64,000 nt of DNA from Afipia sp. 64-13 (GCA_001897755.1 MKUJ01000001.1:193802-257801); one strand, 5' to 3'. Positions 8,059 through 16,907 are shown, counted from the stretch's first letter. Notes: generated by a model from the letters alone, not told the origin. A program made the numbers and translations.

Positions 8059-9066
8059 ATGTCGAAGCTGTGGTCACGATGCCTGAAATGCCTAGCCGTG
8101 CCTTTTGCCGCATGGCTGCTGGCGAGCCCGATCGCTTCGGCTCCGGCGTTGGCGCAGGAGGGCGCCGCGCTTGCCGCGGTGCCTGCCGGCAAGGATAACG
8201 ATCTGAAATTCTACGACGCCACCGGGACCATCACCAAAGGCGCGCCGGCCCTTGAGAAGATGCCGGGCGCCGATGTCATCCTGTGGGTGGCGGGCAATCA
8301 GTTCTTCGCGATGGACGATGTGATCGGTCTCTTCCAGAAGAAGAACGCCGGCAAGAGCGTCGCGTTGATCACGCTGCCGCCGGGCCTCGTGCTCAAGGCG
8401 ATCGAGGCGGGCGGCTGGACCTATGGCGGCAAGGACTATCGCGGCCGTCCCGATATCTATGCCTCGGTCAATCTCGGACATCTCAAGGCGTTGAAGATGC
8501 GCGGGATGATGGACGACTACATGATCTACATGCACAACGAATTGCAGATCATGGTGGCCAAGGGCAATCCGAAGAAGATCGCGGGCATCATGGACCTCGT
8601 GCGTGCCGATGTGCGCACCTCGATGCCGAACCCGGTGAACGAGGGCATCATGCAGTTCTATGCCCGCAAGGTGCTGGAGCGTCACAACATCTGGCAGCAG
8701 ATCTCCGCCGGCAAGGAATGCGTGCATTGCCAGACCACGCCGAACAACTGGTTCACCGCGGTCCATCACCGCGAGACGCCGGACCGCATCAAGGCAGGTG
8801 ACTCCGATGCCGGCATCGTCTGGAAGACCGAAGGTCTCGAGGCGGTGCGCGCGGGTGCGAATATCGAGGCCGTCGCGCTGCCGGATGAGGACAGCCTGCG
8901 CAAGGACGTGTCGTACGTGATCGGCGTGTTAAAGGCCTCGCCGCACAAGCCCGCGGCGGAATCCTTCCTGGCCTATTTGCGCTCGTCCGACGGGCAGGAG
9001 GCCTATGCGCGGTTCGGCTTCGTCAAGGCGAGCGAGGACGAATTGAAGATGCGTCCGATCGACTGA
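8059..9066 (+). CDS. Orphan periplasmic substrate-binding protein with a CxxC pair
   Basis: 335 residues. A signal peptide (hydrophobic about 12-30) is followed by a type 2 binding-protein fold of the ModA/SBP_bac_11 kind: DVILWVAGNQFFAMDDVIGLFQKK as first strand-helix, DIYASVN, and AGIVWKTEGLEAV near the hinge. The loop at 221-241 carries CVHC and HHRETP. Metal or oxyanion binding is possible. AGGGAGGAAGCG precedes the ATG. No ABC permease or ATPase is nearby, so it may be a sensor, scavenger or partner of Sox proteins instead of a transporter part. The ligand is unknown; molybdate, which SoxC needs, is one guess. Confidence 0.75.
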   Translation: MSKLWSRCLKCLAVPFAAWLLASPIASAPALAQEGAALAAVPAGKDNDLKFYDATGTITKGAPALEKMPGADVILWVAGNQFFAMDDVIGLFQKKNAGKSVALITLPPGLVLKAIEAGGWTYGGKDYRGRPDIYASVNLGHLKALKMRGMMDDYMIYMHNELQIMVAKGNPKKIAGIMDLVRADVRTSMPNPVNEGIMQFYARKVLERHNIWQQISAGKECVHCQTTPNNWFTAVHHRETPDRIKAGDSDAGIVWKTEGLEAVRAGANIEAVALPDEDSLRKDVSYVIGVLKASPHKPAAESFLAYLRSSDGQEAYARFGFVKASEDELKMRPID

Positions 9067-9086
9067 CCGCCGATCAAAAGCAGGTC

Positions 9087-9118
9087 CGCCGGCCGCCTTC
9101 CGACAGGAGCGGCCGGCG
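9087..9118. terminator. Hairpin between convergent genes
   Basis: A 10-bp stem, CGCCGGCCGC / GCGGCCGGCG, lies between the binding-protein gene and the convergent IclR gene. No T-run follows on either strand, so its terminator role is uncertain. Confidence 0.4.
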
Positions 9119-9153
9119 ATGATGTCGGGGTAGCGCGTCCGGCCTGAGCCGGA

Positions 9154-9978
9154 TCACGCCTTGTTCGCCGCGGCCGTCGTCGCGTGCGTGCCGGCCTTGA
9201 GCGAGACGGCCGTATTCGGCGGATAAAAAGTATTCTCCAGCGCGAGCGCCGCCTTCTTCAGCGCGGGCGCGAGTTCGATGGCGCGCGCCAGCGGCAGCCG
9301 TTCGGTCGGGCCGTGCACCGCGACCGTCGCGCAGATGTTGCCTTTCGAATCCAGCACCGGCACCGCGCTGGCGCTCATGCCGTCGATGAATTCCTCATTG
9401 TCGATGCCGATCTGGGTGCGGCGGATTTTCTCGAGCTCGATTTCCAGTTCGTCGGGCGAGGTGATGGTGCGCGGCGTGTGGCGCTCCAGCGGTCCGGCTC
9501 CGAACAGCGCCCGGCGCAGCGTGGCCGGTGCCAGCGCGAGAAACAGCTTGCCGCTCGCCGTGCAATGCAGCGGCACGTGCGATCCGGTCTTGAGGCGGTA
9601 TTGCAGCGGCCAGTCCGACTCGACGCGATCGAGATAAACAAGCTGCGTGCCGTCGAGCATGGTGATGTTGCAGGTCTCGCCGACCTCGTTGACCAGCGCG
9701 GCAAGGATGGCGCGGCGCGGCGCCGATTGAAACGAGTGACGCATGGCGTCGGTGGCGAGCGCGGCAAGGCGCGGGCCGATTTCATAGCGCCGTCCGTCCG
9801 AGGTGCGCTGCGCGAAGCCGAGTTTCTCCAGTAGTGCGATGAAGCGGTGCGTGGTCGCCTTCGGCAATTGCAGCAGGGTAACGAGCTCGTTCAGCGTTGG
9901 CGGCTCGTCCGCCTTGGCGATGATTTCAAGCAGCAGCAAAGCGCGTTCAGACACTGCCGAGGTGGTTTGGACCGACAT
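9154..9978 (-). CDS. IclR-family regulator of the isethionate module
   Basis: 274 residues. N-terminal winged helix (SERALLLLEIIAKADEPPTLNELVTLLQLPKATTHRFIALLEKLGF, residues about 10-60) and C-terminal IclR effector domain (VNEVGETCNITMLDGTQLVYLDRVES, then HCTASGKLFLA). The ATG at 9978 is chosen because GGAGGAG lies 4 bases upstream; the frame stays open further but has no better site. Divergent from the GMC dehydrogenase, so it likely controls isethionate use. It resembles the other IclR at 14159-14932 (shared HHC/YCSASGKLFLAL block), pointing to related sulfonate effectors. Confidence 0.9.
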   Translation of the reverse strand: MSVQTTSAVSERALLLLEIIAKADEPPTLNELVTLLQLPKATTHRFIALLEKLGFAQRTSDGRRYEIGPRLAALATDAMRHSFQSAPRRAILAALVNEVGETCNITMLDGTQLVYLDRVESDWPLQYRLKTGSHVPLHCTASGKLFLALAPATLRRALFGAGPLERHTPRTITSPDELEIELEKIRRTQIGIDNEEFIDGMSASAVPVLDSKGNICATVAVHGPTERLPLARAIELAPALKKAALALENTFYPPNTAVSLKAGTHATTAAANKA

Positions 9979-10017
9979 GAAGCTCCTCCGGACTTGTAGG
10001 CGACGCTCAGTTCTAAG

Positions 10018-10074
10018 TTGACAAATGTCATATACTGGTTCAGCCTTCAAGATAAATCATCTCATTAATTGAGA
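10018..10074. promoter_or_regulatory. Divergent promoter region with two palindromes (IclR operator candidates)
   Basis: Within the 121-base spacer are TGACA-AA-TGTCA (10019-10030, perfect arms) and TCTCA-TTAAT-TGAGA (10060-10074, perfect arms). The first overlaps a consensus -35 TTGACA (10018-10023). TATACT at 10031-10036 abuts it. IclR proteins usually bind palindromes in such divergent spacers, so these are the natural operator candidates. Confidence 0.5.
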
Positions 10075-10099
10075 CAACAATAAAATTAGGGAGGCTGGC

Positions 10100-11713
10100 G
10101 TGTCGGAGTTCGATTACGTTGTGGTGGGAGCCGGCTCTTCCGGCTGCGTGGTCGCCAATCGTCTGAGTGAGGATGGCCGTCACCAGGTGCTGCTGCTCGA
10201 GGCAGGCCCGCGGGACAATTACATCTGGATCCACATTCCCATCGGTTATGGGAAGACGATGTTCCACAAGTCCTACAACTGGGGCTTCTACACCGATCCC
10301 GAACCCAACATGCAAAACCGCCAGATCTACTGGCCGCGCGGTCGCGGCCTCGGCGGTTCGAGCTCGATCAACGGTCTCATCTTCATTCGCGGCCAGAGCG
10401 ACGACTACGATCACTGGGCCCAGCTCGGCAATGCCGGCTGGGACTGGAAGAGCGTGCTGCCGTATTTCAAGAAGTGCGAGCACAACAGCCGCGGCGCCAG
10501 CGCCACGCATGGCGGCGACGGCCCGTTGTGGATGTCCGACATCCGCGAAAAGCACGAGCTGATGGAAGCCATCATCCGCGGTGGCGAAGAGCTCGGTGTT
10601 CCGCGCACCGGGGATTTCAACAGCGGCAATCAGGAAGGCGTCGGCTATTTTCAGCTCTTCACCCGCAACGGCTGGCGCAACTCGTCGGCCGCGGCCTATC
10701 TGAAGCCGGTACGCGATCGCGCCAACCTCAAGGTCGAGACCGACGCGCACGCCACCGGCCTCGTGTTCGAAGGCCGCAAGGTGGTCGGCGTGCGTTATCG
10801 GCAGGGCGGCGTCGAGCGCGTGGTGCGCGCCGCACGCGAGGTGATCCTGTCGGCCGGTGCACTGCAATCGCCGCAACTGCTGCAACTCTCCGGCATCGGC
10901 CCCGCCGAGACGCTGCGCCGTAACGGCATCGAGGTGGTTCACGATCTGCCCGGCGTCGGCCAGAACCTGCAGGACCATCTGCAATTCCGCCTGATGTTCA
11001 AGGTCTCCAAGCCGGTCACCACCAATGACGATCTGCGCACGCTGTTCGGTCAGGCCCGCATCGGCCTGAAATGGCTGCTCACCGGCAACGGTCCGCTCGG
11101 CATCGGCATCAACCAGGGCGGTCTGTTCACCAAGATCCTGCCCGGCTCGAAAACACCGGACATTCAATTCCATTTCGGCACGCTGTCGGCCGATCAGGCC
11201 GGCGGCAAGCCGCACGACTGGTCGGGCTGCACCTTCTCGGTCTGTCAGTTGCGGCCGGAATCGCGCGGCGTCGTCGAGATCAAGTCGGCCGATCCGATGG
11301 AGGCGCCCTCGATGCGTCCCAACTATCTCGCCGCCGAGACCGATCGTATCTGCGCGGTTGAAGCGATCAAATATGCACGCAGGCTTGCCGCGACCGATGC
11401 GCTGAAGCCCTACATCGAAAGCGAATACAAGCCCGGCGCGGCAGTGCGGTCCGATGCCGAGATTCTCAATTATGCCCGCGAGAACGGCGCGACCATCTTC
11501 CACCCCGTCGGCACCTGCAAGATGGGAACGGACGCGATGGCGGTGACGGACGCCAGCCTGCGCGTCCACGGTATCGCCAATCTGCGCGTGGTCGATTGCT
11601 CGATCATGCCGACGATCACGTCGGGCAACACCCATGCGCCGGCGGTGATGATCGCCGAAAAGGCCGCGGACATGATCCTGGCCGCGGCCAGACAGGACGC
11701 CGCTGCCGCGTAA
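10100..11713 (+). CDS. iseJ: GMC-family FAD dehydrogenase, probable isethionate dehydrogenase (IseJ-like)
   Basis: 537 residues starting at GTG behind AGGGAGGCTGGC. GMC oxidoreductase with the FAD dinucleotide motif VVVGAGSSGCVVANRL at residues 7-22, the second signature GRGLGGSSSINGLIFIRGQ (about 82-100) and the C-terminal catalytic region FHPVGTCKMG (His about 472) plus SGNTHAPAVMIAEKAADMI. The family oxidises primary alcohols such as choline. Because it stands with a transporter and next to pta-xsc, the likely reaction is isethionate to sulfoacetaldehyde, as known for IseJ of Cupriavidus necator. Another alcohol such as choline cannot be excluded from sequence alone. Confidence 0.8.
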   Translation: MSEFDYVVVGAGSSGCVVANRLSEDGRHQVLLLEAGPRDNYIWIHIPIGYGKTMFHKSYNWGFYTDPEPNMQNRQIYWPRGRGLGGSSSINGLIFIRGQSDDYDHWAQLGNAGWDWKSVLPYFKKCEHNSRGASATHGGDGPLWMSDIREKHELMEAIIRGGEELGVPRTGDFNSGNQEGVGYFQLFTRNGWRNSSAAAYLKPVRDRANLKVETDAHATGLVFEGRKVVGVRYRQGGVERVVRAAREVILSAGALQSPQLLQLSGIGPAETLRRNGIEVVHDLPGVGQNLQDHLQFRLMFKVSKPVTTNDDLRTLFGQARIGLKWLLTGNGPLGIGINQGGLFTKILPGSKTPDIQFHFGTLSADQAGGKPHDWSGCTFSVCQLRPESRGVVEIKSADPMEAPSMRPNYLAAETDRICAVEAIKYARRLAATDALKPYIESEYKPGAAVRSDAEILNYARENGATIFHPVGTCKMGTDAMAVTDASLRVHGIANLRVVDCSIMPTITSGNTHAPAVMIAEKAADMILAAARQDAAAA

Positions 11714-11756
11714 CAACAACTGCGTAAAAATAACGACCAACAAAGGGAGAGGAACA

Positions 11757-13082
11757 ATGGCTCAACAGGATGCTTTGCTAAAACGGGTGGTATTCGCCTC
11801 GCTGATAGGAGCGACGGTCGAGTGGTACGACTTCTTTCTGTACGGCGTGGTCGCCGGCATCGTCTTCAACCAGCTTTATTTCCCGGCCGGCGATCCGGTG
11901 GTCGCCACCATGCTGGCCTATACGACCTTCGCGGTCGGCTTCGTCACCCGTCCACTCGGCGGCGTGATCTTCGGTCACTTCGGCGACCGCATCGGCCGCA
12001 AGAGCATGCTCGTTCTGACGCTGATGATCATGGGCGTCGCGACCTTCCTGATCGGACTCGTTCCGACCTACGCCCAGATCGGCATCTGGGCGCCGATCCT
12101 GCTGCTGGTGCTGCGCGTTCTGCAGGGCATCGGCCTCGGCGGCGAATGGGGCGGCGCGGTGCTGATGACCTACGAATACGCCCCGCCGGAAAAGCGCGGG
12201 CTCTATGCCAGCTTCCCGCAGATCGGCCTGTCGATCGGTCTGTGTCTGGCTTCCGGCGTGGTTGCGCTGTTGTCCTATAATCTGACCAACGAGCAGTTCC
12301 TGGCCTGGGGCTGGCGCGTCGCGTTCATCCTCAGCTTCGTGCTGGTGATGGTCGGTCTTTACATCCGCCTCAACATCATGGAGACGCCGGAATTCGCCAA
12401 GCTCAAGGAGAGCCGCGCGGAGGTGAAAATTCCGTTCGCCGCGATGATCAAGGATTATCCGAAGGAGATCGTCGCCGGCATGGGCGCTCGGTACATCGAC
12501 GGCGTGTTCTTCAACATCTTCGGTGTCTACTCGATCGCCTACCTGACCCAGCAGCTCAAGATTCCGCGCACTGAAGCGCTGCTCGGCGTGTGCGCTGCTG
12601 CTCTGATCATGTGTGCGTTTATTCCGTATTTCGGCCGCGTGTCGGACCGGATCGGCCGTACCCGCACTTACGCGCTGGGATCGCTGATCACCGGCCTGTC
12701 GGCGCTGCCGGCGTTCTGGATCTGGATGCACTTCCCCGGCTCGCCGGTGATGGTGTGGGCCGCGCTGATCATTCCGTTCGGAATCCTCTACGCGTCGATC
12801 TACGGCCCTGAAGCCGCGCTGTTCTGCGACCTGTTCGGGCCGCAGGTGCGCTACACCGGCATCTCGTTCGTCTATCAGTTCTCCGGCATCTTCGCGAGCG
12901 GCCTCACGCCAATCATCGCGACCGCGCTGGTGCAGATCTACGGGCCGAACAGCGGCTGGGCGATCGCGATGTACTGCGTGTTCGCGGGCGTAGTCAGCGC
13001 GTTGTCGGCGATGTGGATCAACCGTCTGGCGCGCAAGCGCCTGGAGCGGGGCGAGACCGTCGCGGCTGCGATTACCGCGTAA
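11757..13082 (+). CDS. iseU: MHS-family MFS transporter, probable isethionate importer (IseU-like)
   Basis: 441 residues, about 12 membrane segments. The metabolite:H+ symporter subfamily is recognised by SLIGATVEWYDFFLYGVVAG at the N-terminus, the loop 2-3 motif GHFGDRIGRKSMLV, and LRVLQGIGLGGEWGGAVLMTYEYAPPEKRG. These carry small polar anions or zwitterions inward with protons. It lies 43 bases after the GMC dehydrogenase (GGGAGAGGAACA before ATG), so the pair forms one operon and isethionate is the probable cargo. Function is inferred from neighbours. Confidence 0.8.
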   Translation: MAQQDALLKRVVFASLIGATVEWYDFFLYGVVAGIVFNQLYFPAGDPVVATMLAYTTFAVGFVTRPLGGVIFGHFGDRIGRKSMLVLTLMIMGVATFLIGLVPTYAQIGIWAPILLLVLRVLQGIGLGGEWGGAVLMTYEYAPPEKRGLYASFPQIGLSIGLCLASGVVALLSYNLTNEQFLAWGWRVAFILSFVLVMVGLYIRLNIMETPEFAKLKESRAEVKIPFAAMIKDYPKEIVAGMGARYIDGVFFNIFGVYSIAYLTQQLKIPRTEALLGVCAAALIMCAFIPYFGRVSDRIGRTRTYALGSLITGLSALPAFWIWMHFPGSPVMVWAALIIPFGILYASIYGPEAALFCDLFGPQVRYTGISFVYQFSGIFASGLTPIIATALVQIYGPNSGWAIAMYCVFAGVVSALSAMWINRLARKRLERGETVAAAITA

Positions 13083-13131
13083 AGCCCCCACCTAACTCTC
13101 CCCCCGCGAGCGGGGGAGAGAAAGGGAGTGG

Positions 13132-13164
13132 AAAACGGCCCGACGAAAGCCGGGCCGTTTCTTT
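13132..13164 (+). terminator. Rho-independent terminator after iseU
   Basis: Arms AAACGGCCC and GGGCCGTTT (loop about 10 bases) are followed by CTTTT. Another GC hairpin, CTCTCCCCC / GGGGGAGAG, precedes it at about 13097-13122. Confidence 0.75.
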
Positions 13165-13169
13165 TCAAA

Positions 13170-13214
13170 GCGTTTTCGAGCGAAGTGGGTACCGGTTCGC
13201 GTGAAGAAAACGCG
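13170..13214. repeat. Dispersed 45-bp palindromic element
   Basis: Outer arms GCGTTTTC (left) and GAAAACGC (right) flank a core with GAGCGAAGTGGGTACCGG. Degenerate relatives occur at about 22877-22895 (GCGTTTTCGAACGACTTG) and 37163-37190 (GCGTTCGAGCGGAGTGGG). I know this type as abundant in Bradyrhizobium-like genomes; it lies in intergenic DNA. Confidence 0.6.
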
Positions 13215-13244
13215 CCCGGAAAAGACTCTGAGGATCGGTCCCGG

Positions 13245-14159
13245 TCAGGGCAGGCTGAGCTGCGCCAGTGCGCAGGAGGCGACGCGGGCGCGCCGCGAAT
13301 CCGCGCGGCTGGTCAGGATCACCGGCACCTTCGCGCCGAGCACGACGCCGGCGCATTCGCCGCGTCCCATATAGATGAACGATTTGTAGAGCACGTTGCC
13401 GACATCGAGGTTCGGAACCATCAGGATGTCGGGATCGCCCGCGACCGGCGAGGCGATGCCCTTGGTGATCGCCGAGGCCGACGAGATCGCGTTGTCGAAG
13501 GCGAGGGGGCCGTCGACGATCGCGCCTTTGATCTGACCGCGATCGGTCATCTTCGACAGCGCGGCGGCGTCCATGCTGGAGGCGAGGTCCGGATTGATGG
13601 TCTCCACCGCCGACAGAACCGCGATCTTCGGATTGGCGAGCTTGATCGCATGGGCGAAGTCGACGGCGTTGCTGAGGATGTCCACCTTGTCCTTCAGCGT
13701 CGGCATGATGTTGACCACGGCGTCGGTCACCATCAGCGGCTTGTGATAGGCCGGCAGGTCGAACCAGAACACGTGACTCATGCGCCGGCCGGTGCGCAGG
13801 TTGGCCTCGCGCGACACCACGGCGCCGAGGAGTTCGTCGGTGTGCTGCGAGCCCTTCATCAGCGCGTGCGCTTCGCCGGCGCTGACCAGCGCCACCGCGG
13901 CGCGCGAGGACAGCACCGGATCGTCCGGCGCTTCGACGCAGCGGATGCCTTCGAGCGACATCTTCAGCGTATCGGCGCAGGCCTGGATACGATGGCGCGG
14001 TCCGACCAGGATCGGATCGATGATGCCGTCGTCGCGCGCGGCGAGGGCGGCGGCAAGAGAATCGTTGGAGCAGGGATAGGCGACCGCGACCGCAAGGCGT
14101 CCCTTGCCGCGTGCGGCGGTCTCGAGCGCGTCGAGTCGTGGGAAGGTCTGGGCTGACAT
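13245..14159 (-). CDS. pta: Phosphate acetyltransferase (Pta/Ptb family)
   Basis: 304 residues. It converts acetyl phosphate plus CoA to acetyl-CoA plus phosphate. The PTA_PTB domain fills the protein: AVAYPCSNDSLAAAL near the start, DPILVGPRHRI, AHALMKGSQHTDELLGAVV, and the C-terminal PNLDVGNVLYKSFIYMG and GAKVPVILTSRADS blocks. In sulfonate degraders a pta next to xsc uses the acetyl phosphate made by Xsc. The start at 14159 shares one base with the upstream IclR stop (TGATG), so the two genes are translationally coupled; the longer open frame upstream is IclR-gene shadow. Confidence 0.9.
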   Translation of the reverse strand: MSAQTFPRLDALETAARGKGRLAVAVAYPCSNDSLAAALAARDDGIIDPILVGPRHRIQACADTLKMSLEGIRCVEAPDDPVLSSRAAVALVSAGEAHALMKGSQHTDELLGAVVSREANLRTGRRMSHVFWFDLPAYHKPLMVTDAVVNIMPTLKDKVDILSNAVDFAHAIKLANPKIAVLSAVETINPDLASSMDAAALSKMTDRGQIKGAIVDGPLAFDNAISSASAITKGIASPVAGDPDILMVPNLDVGNVLYKSFIYMGRGECAGVVLGAKVPVILTSRADSRRARVASCALAQLSLP

Positions 14160-14932
14160 CAGGTGTTTTCCGGATGGGTAAGAGTGGCGGCGAGAGACTT
14201 GGCTGCGGTTTGCAGCACCGGCAGCTTGGTCAGGATTTCGGCGTATGACATTCGCGTCACCGGCGCCTGGATGGCGAGCGCGGCGACACAAGCCCGCGAG
14301 CGGCCCTTCTGCTGGAGGATCGGCACCGCGAGACAGACCAAACCCGGCAGATATTCCTCGCGGTCGAGCGCATAGCCGTCGCGCCGCACCTCGGCGAGTT
14401 CGCGCAGCAGCACGTTGCGATCGGTCACGGTGTTGTCGGTATGTTTCTCGAACGACATCTCGTTGAGGATGAGGTCGCGCTTGGCCGGCTGCATCAGCGC
14501 GAGGAACAGCTTGCCGCTCGCCGAACAATAGGCCGGCACTTTCGAGCCCTGCTGGAAGGTGATGCGTAGCGGCCATTTGGTTTCGACGCGGTCGAGATAG
14601 ACTACCTGCGTGCCGTCGAGGATGGTGAGGTTGCAGGCTTCGCCGACCTCCTGCACCACGCGGCGCAGGATGTCGTGACGCAGCGCGCCGCCCGGTTTGT
14701 TCGACAGGATCGCAAACGCAAGCTGCGAGGCGCGCGCCGCCAGTTCGTAGCGGCGGCCGTCCGGCGTTCGCTGCAACAGGCCCGCGCTTTCGAGCGCGCC
14801 GAGCCAGCGGTGCATGGTGGGTTTCGGAACGCCGATGCTGGTGGCGAGTTCGGCGAGCGTCGCCGGATGCTGCAGTCCCGCGACCGCTTCCAGCAGACCC
14901 AACGGTTTCAGGGCGCCAAAGAGTTCGTTCAT
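14159..14932 (-). CDS. IclR-family regulator coupled to pta
   Basis: 257 residues. Winged helix at about residues 10-55 (LLEAVAGLQHPATLAELATSIGVPKPTMHRWLGALESAGLL) and an IclR effector domain (VVQEVGEACNLTILDGTQVVYLDRVETKWPLRI, YCSASGKLFLAL). Its gene overlaps pta and is divergent from xsc, so it probably responds to sulfoacetaldehyde or an upstream sulfonate and controls both xsc and its own pta operon. This is inference from position. Close similarity to the IclR at 9154-9978 suggests duplication. Confidence 0.9.
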   Translation of the reverse strand: MNELFGALKPLGLLEAVAGLQHPATLAELATSIGVPKPTMHRWLGALESAGLLQRTPDGRRYELAARASQLAFAILSNKPGGALRHDILRRVVQEVGEACNLTILDGTQVVYLDRVETKWPLRITFQQGSKVPAYCSASGKLFLALMQPAKRDLILNEMSFEKHTDNTVTDRNVLLRELAEVRRDGYALDREEYLPGLVCLAVPILQQKGRSRACVAALAIQAPVTRMSYAEILTKLPVLQTAAKSLAATLTHPENT

Positions 14933-15093
14933 GCTCCCTCTCTACACGTTTATTCCGTTAAATGAAACATAAAAACTAAAAAAATGAGATATGCGTTGCA
15001 TTCGGGCAAGGGTCATGCCACTTATCGCCCTCGAAATCAATGGATCGTGGCCCTCACGCCATCGCGGGGGCACCAAGGAGGAAGGGCACCCCC
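14933..15093. promoter_or_regulatory. Divergent pta-operon / xsc control region
   Basis: 161 bases, AT-rich in the first 60. GTTT (14948) and AAAC (14968) bound an imperfect 21-base inverted repeat, the kind of site IclR proteins use. A run of A/T at 14968-14988 lies where a rightward xsc promoter would be expected. A strong AAGGAGGAAGG precedes the xsc ATG at 15094. Confidence 0.35.
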
Positions 15094-16869
15094 ATGAAAA
15101 TGACGACGGAAGAAGCCTTCGTGAAGGTTCTGCAGATGCACGGCATCGAGCATGCCTTCGGCATCATCGGCTCGGCGTTCATGCCGATTTCGGATCTGTT
15201 TCCGCAGGCCGGCATCACCTTCTGGGACGTCGCCCACGAAACCAATGGCGGCCTGATCTGCGACGGCTACACCCGCGCGACCGGCAAGATGGCGATGGCG
15301 ATCGCGCAGAACGGCCCCGGCATCACCGGCTTCGTCACGCCGATCAAGACCGCGTACTGGAATCACACGCCGATGCTGCTGGTCACGCCGCAGGCGGCGA
15401 ACAAGACCATCGGGCAGGGCGGCTTCCAGGAAGTCGAGCAGATGGCGATGTTCCGCGACATGGTCTGCTATCAGGAAGAAGTGCGCGATCCCTCGCGCGT
15501 CGCCGAGACGCTGAACCGCGTCATCATGAAGGCGAAGCGTTTGTCGGCGCCGGCGCAGCTCAACATTCCGCGCGACTTCTGGACCCAGGTGATCGACATC
15601 GAGCTTCCGGCGATCGTCGATTTCGAGCGTCCCGCGGGCGGCGACATCGCGGTGGCGGAAGCGGCGAAGCTTCTGTCGGAAGCGAAATTCCCGGTCATCC
15701 TCTCCGGCGCGGGCGTCGTCATCGGCGGCGCGATTCCGGAATGCGCGGCGCTCGCCGAGCGTCTCGACGCGCCGGTGTGCAACAACTACCAGCACAACGA
15801 CTCCTTCCCCGGCAGCCATCGTCTCGCGGTCGGCCCGCTCGGCTATAACGGCTCGAAGGCGGCGATGGAGCTGGTCGCCAAGGCCGACGTCGTGCTCGCG
15901 CTCGGCACCCGCCTCAATCCGTTCTCGACGCTGCCGGGCTATGGTATCGACTACTGGCCCAAGCAGGCCAAGATCATCCAGGTCGATATCAATGCGGACC
16001 GCATCGGCCTCACCAAGCCGGTCGCCGTCGGCATCTGCGGCGATGCCAAGCAGGTGGCGAAGAACATTCTCGCGCAGCTGATGCCGACCGCCGGCGATGC
16101 GGGCCGCGAGGAGCGCAAGGCGCTGATCCACCAGACCAAGTCGAAGTGGCTGCAGACGCTGTCCAGCATGGATCACGAGGACGACGATGTCGGCACGTCC
16201 TGGAACAAGGATGCGCGCAGCCGCGACAAGGATCTGATGTCGCCGCGTCAGGCCTGGCGCGCCATTCAGGCCGGCTTGCCGCGCGATGCCATCATTTCCA
16301 GCGACATCGGCAACAACTGCGCCATCGGCAACGCCTATCCGACGTTCGACGAGGGCCGGAAGTATCTCGCGCCGGGTCTGTTCGGCCCCTGCGGCTACGG
16401 CTTCCCGGCGATCATCGGCGCCAAGATCGGCAACCCCGACACGCCCTGCGTCGGCTTCGCCGGTGACGGCGCGTTCGGCATCTCCATGAACGAGATGAGC
16501 TCGATCGGCCGCGAGGAGTGGCCCGGCATCACCATGGTGATATTCCGCAACTACCAGTGGGGCGCGGAAAAGCGCAACACCACGCTGTGGTACGACAACA
16601 ATTTCGTCGGCACCGAACTCGACCGCAACCTGTCCTACGCCAAGCTGGCGCAGGCCTGCGGCCTCAAGGGCGTCGTGGTGAAGACGCAGGAAGAACTGAC
16701 CAACGCTCTGCGTCAGTCCTGCGAGGATCAGAAGAAGCGCATCACCACTTTCATCGAGGTGCTGCTCAATCAGGAGCTGGGCGAGCCGTTCCGCCGCGAC
16801 GCCATGAAGAAGCCCGTGCGCGTCGCCGGCATTAAGCGCGAGGACATGCGCCCGCAGAAGTCTGCGTAA
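15094..16869 (+). CDS. xsc: Sulfoacetaldehyde acetyltransferase (Xsc)
   Basis: 591 residues, the usual Xsc length. This TPP enzyme turns sulfoacetaldehyde plus phosphate into acetyl phosphate plus sulfite, the C-S bond cleavage step shared by C2-sulfonate pathways. Three TPP-family domains are visible: the N-terminal TPP-binding domain (HGIEHAFGIIGSAFMPISD, catalytic Glu in AHETNGG), the central domain (from about 195, VILSGAGVVIGGA) and the C-terminal domain with the GDG...N motif (GFAGDGAFGISMNEMSS, about 460-475). The segment IFRNYQWGAEKRNTTLWYDNNFVG is highly diagnostic of Xsc. The ATG at 15094 follows AAGGAGGAAGG. It sits where the isethionate and sulfoacetate modules meet. Confidence 0.96.
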   Translation: MKMTTEEAFVKVLQMHGIEHAFGIIGSAFMPISDLFPQAGITFWDVAHETNGGLICDGYTRATGKMAMAIAQNGPGITGFVTPIKTAYWNHTPMLLVTPQAANKTIGQGGFQEVEQMAMFRDMVCYQEEVRDPSRVAETLNRVIMKAKRLSAPAQLNIPRDFWTQVIDIELPAIVDFERPAGGDIAVAEAAKLLSEAKFPVILSGAGVVIGGAIPECAALAERLDAPVCNNYQHNDSFPGSHRLAVGPLGYNGSKAAMELVAKADVVLALGTRLNPFSTLPGYGIDYWPKQAKIIQVDINADRIGLTKPVAVGICGDAKQVAKNILAQLMPTAGDAGREERKALIHQTKSKWLQTLSSMDHEDDDVGTSWNKDARSRDKDLMSPRQAWRAIQAGLPRDAIISSDIGNNCAIGNAYPTFDEGRKYLAPGLFGPCGYGFPAIIGAKIGNPDTPCVGFAGDGAFGISMNEMSSIGREEWPGITMVIFRNYQWGAEKRNTTLWYDNNFVGTELDRNLSYAKLAQACGLKGVVVKTQEELTNALRQSCEDQKKRITTFIEVLLNQELGEPFRRDAMKKPVRVAGIKREDMRPQKSA

Positions 16870-16907
16870 CCCGGAGCGATTGGTCTGCCGCCAATCGCGT
16901 TCCCTTG

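Noticed and set aside
10040..11743. Long minus-strand open frame opposite the GMC dehydrogenase gene
   Set aside because: No recognisable domain; covers the divergent promoter; shadow of the real gene.
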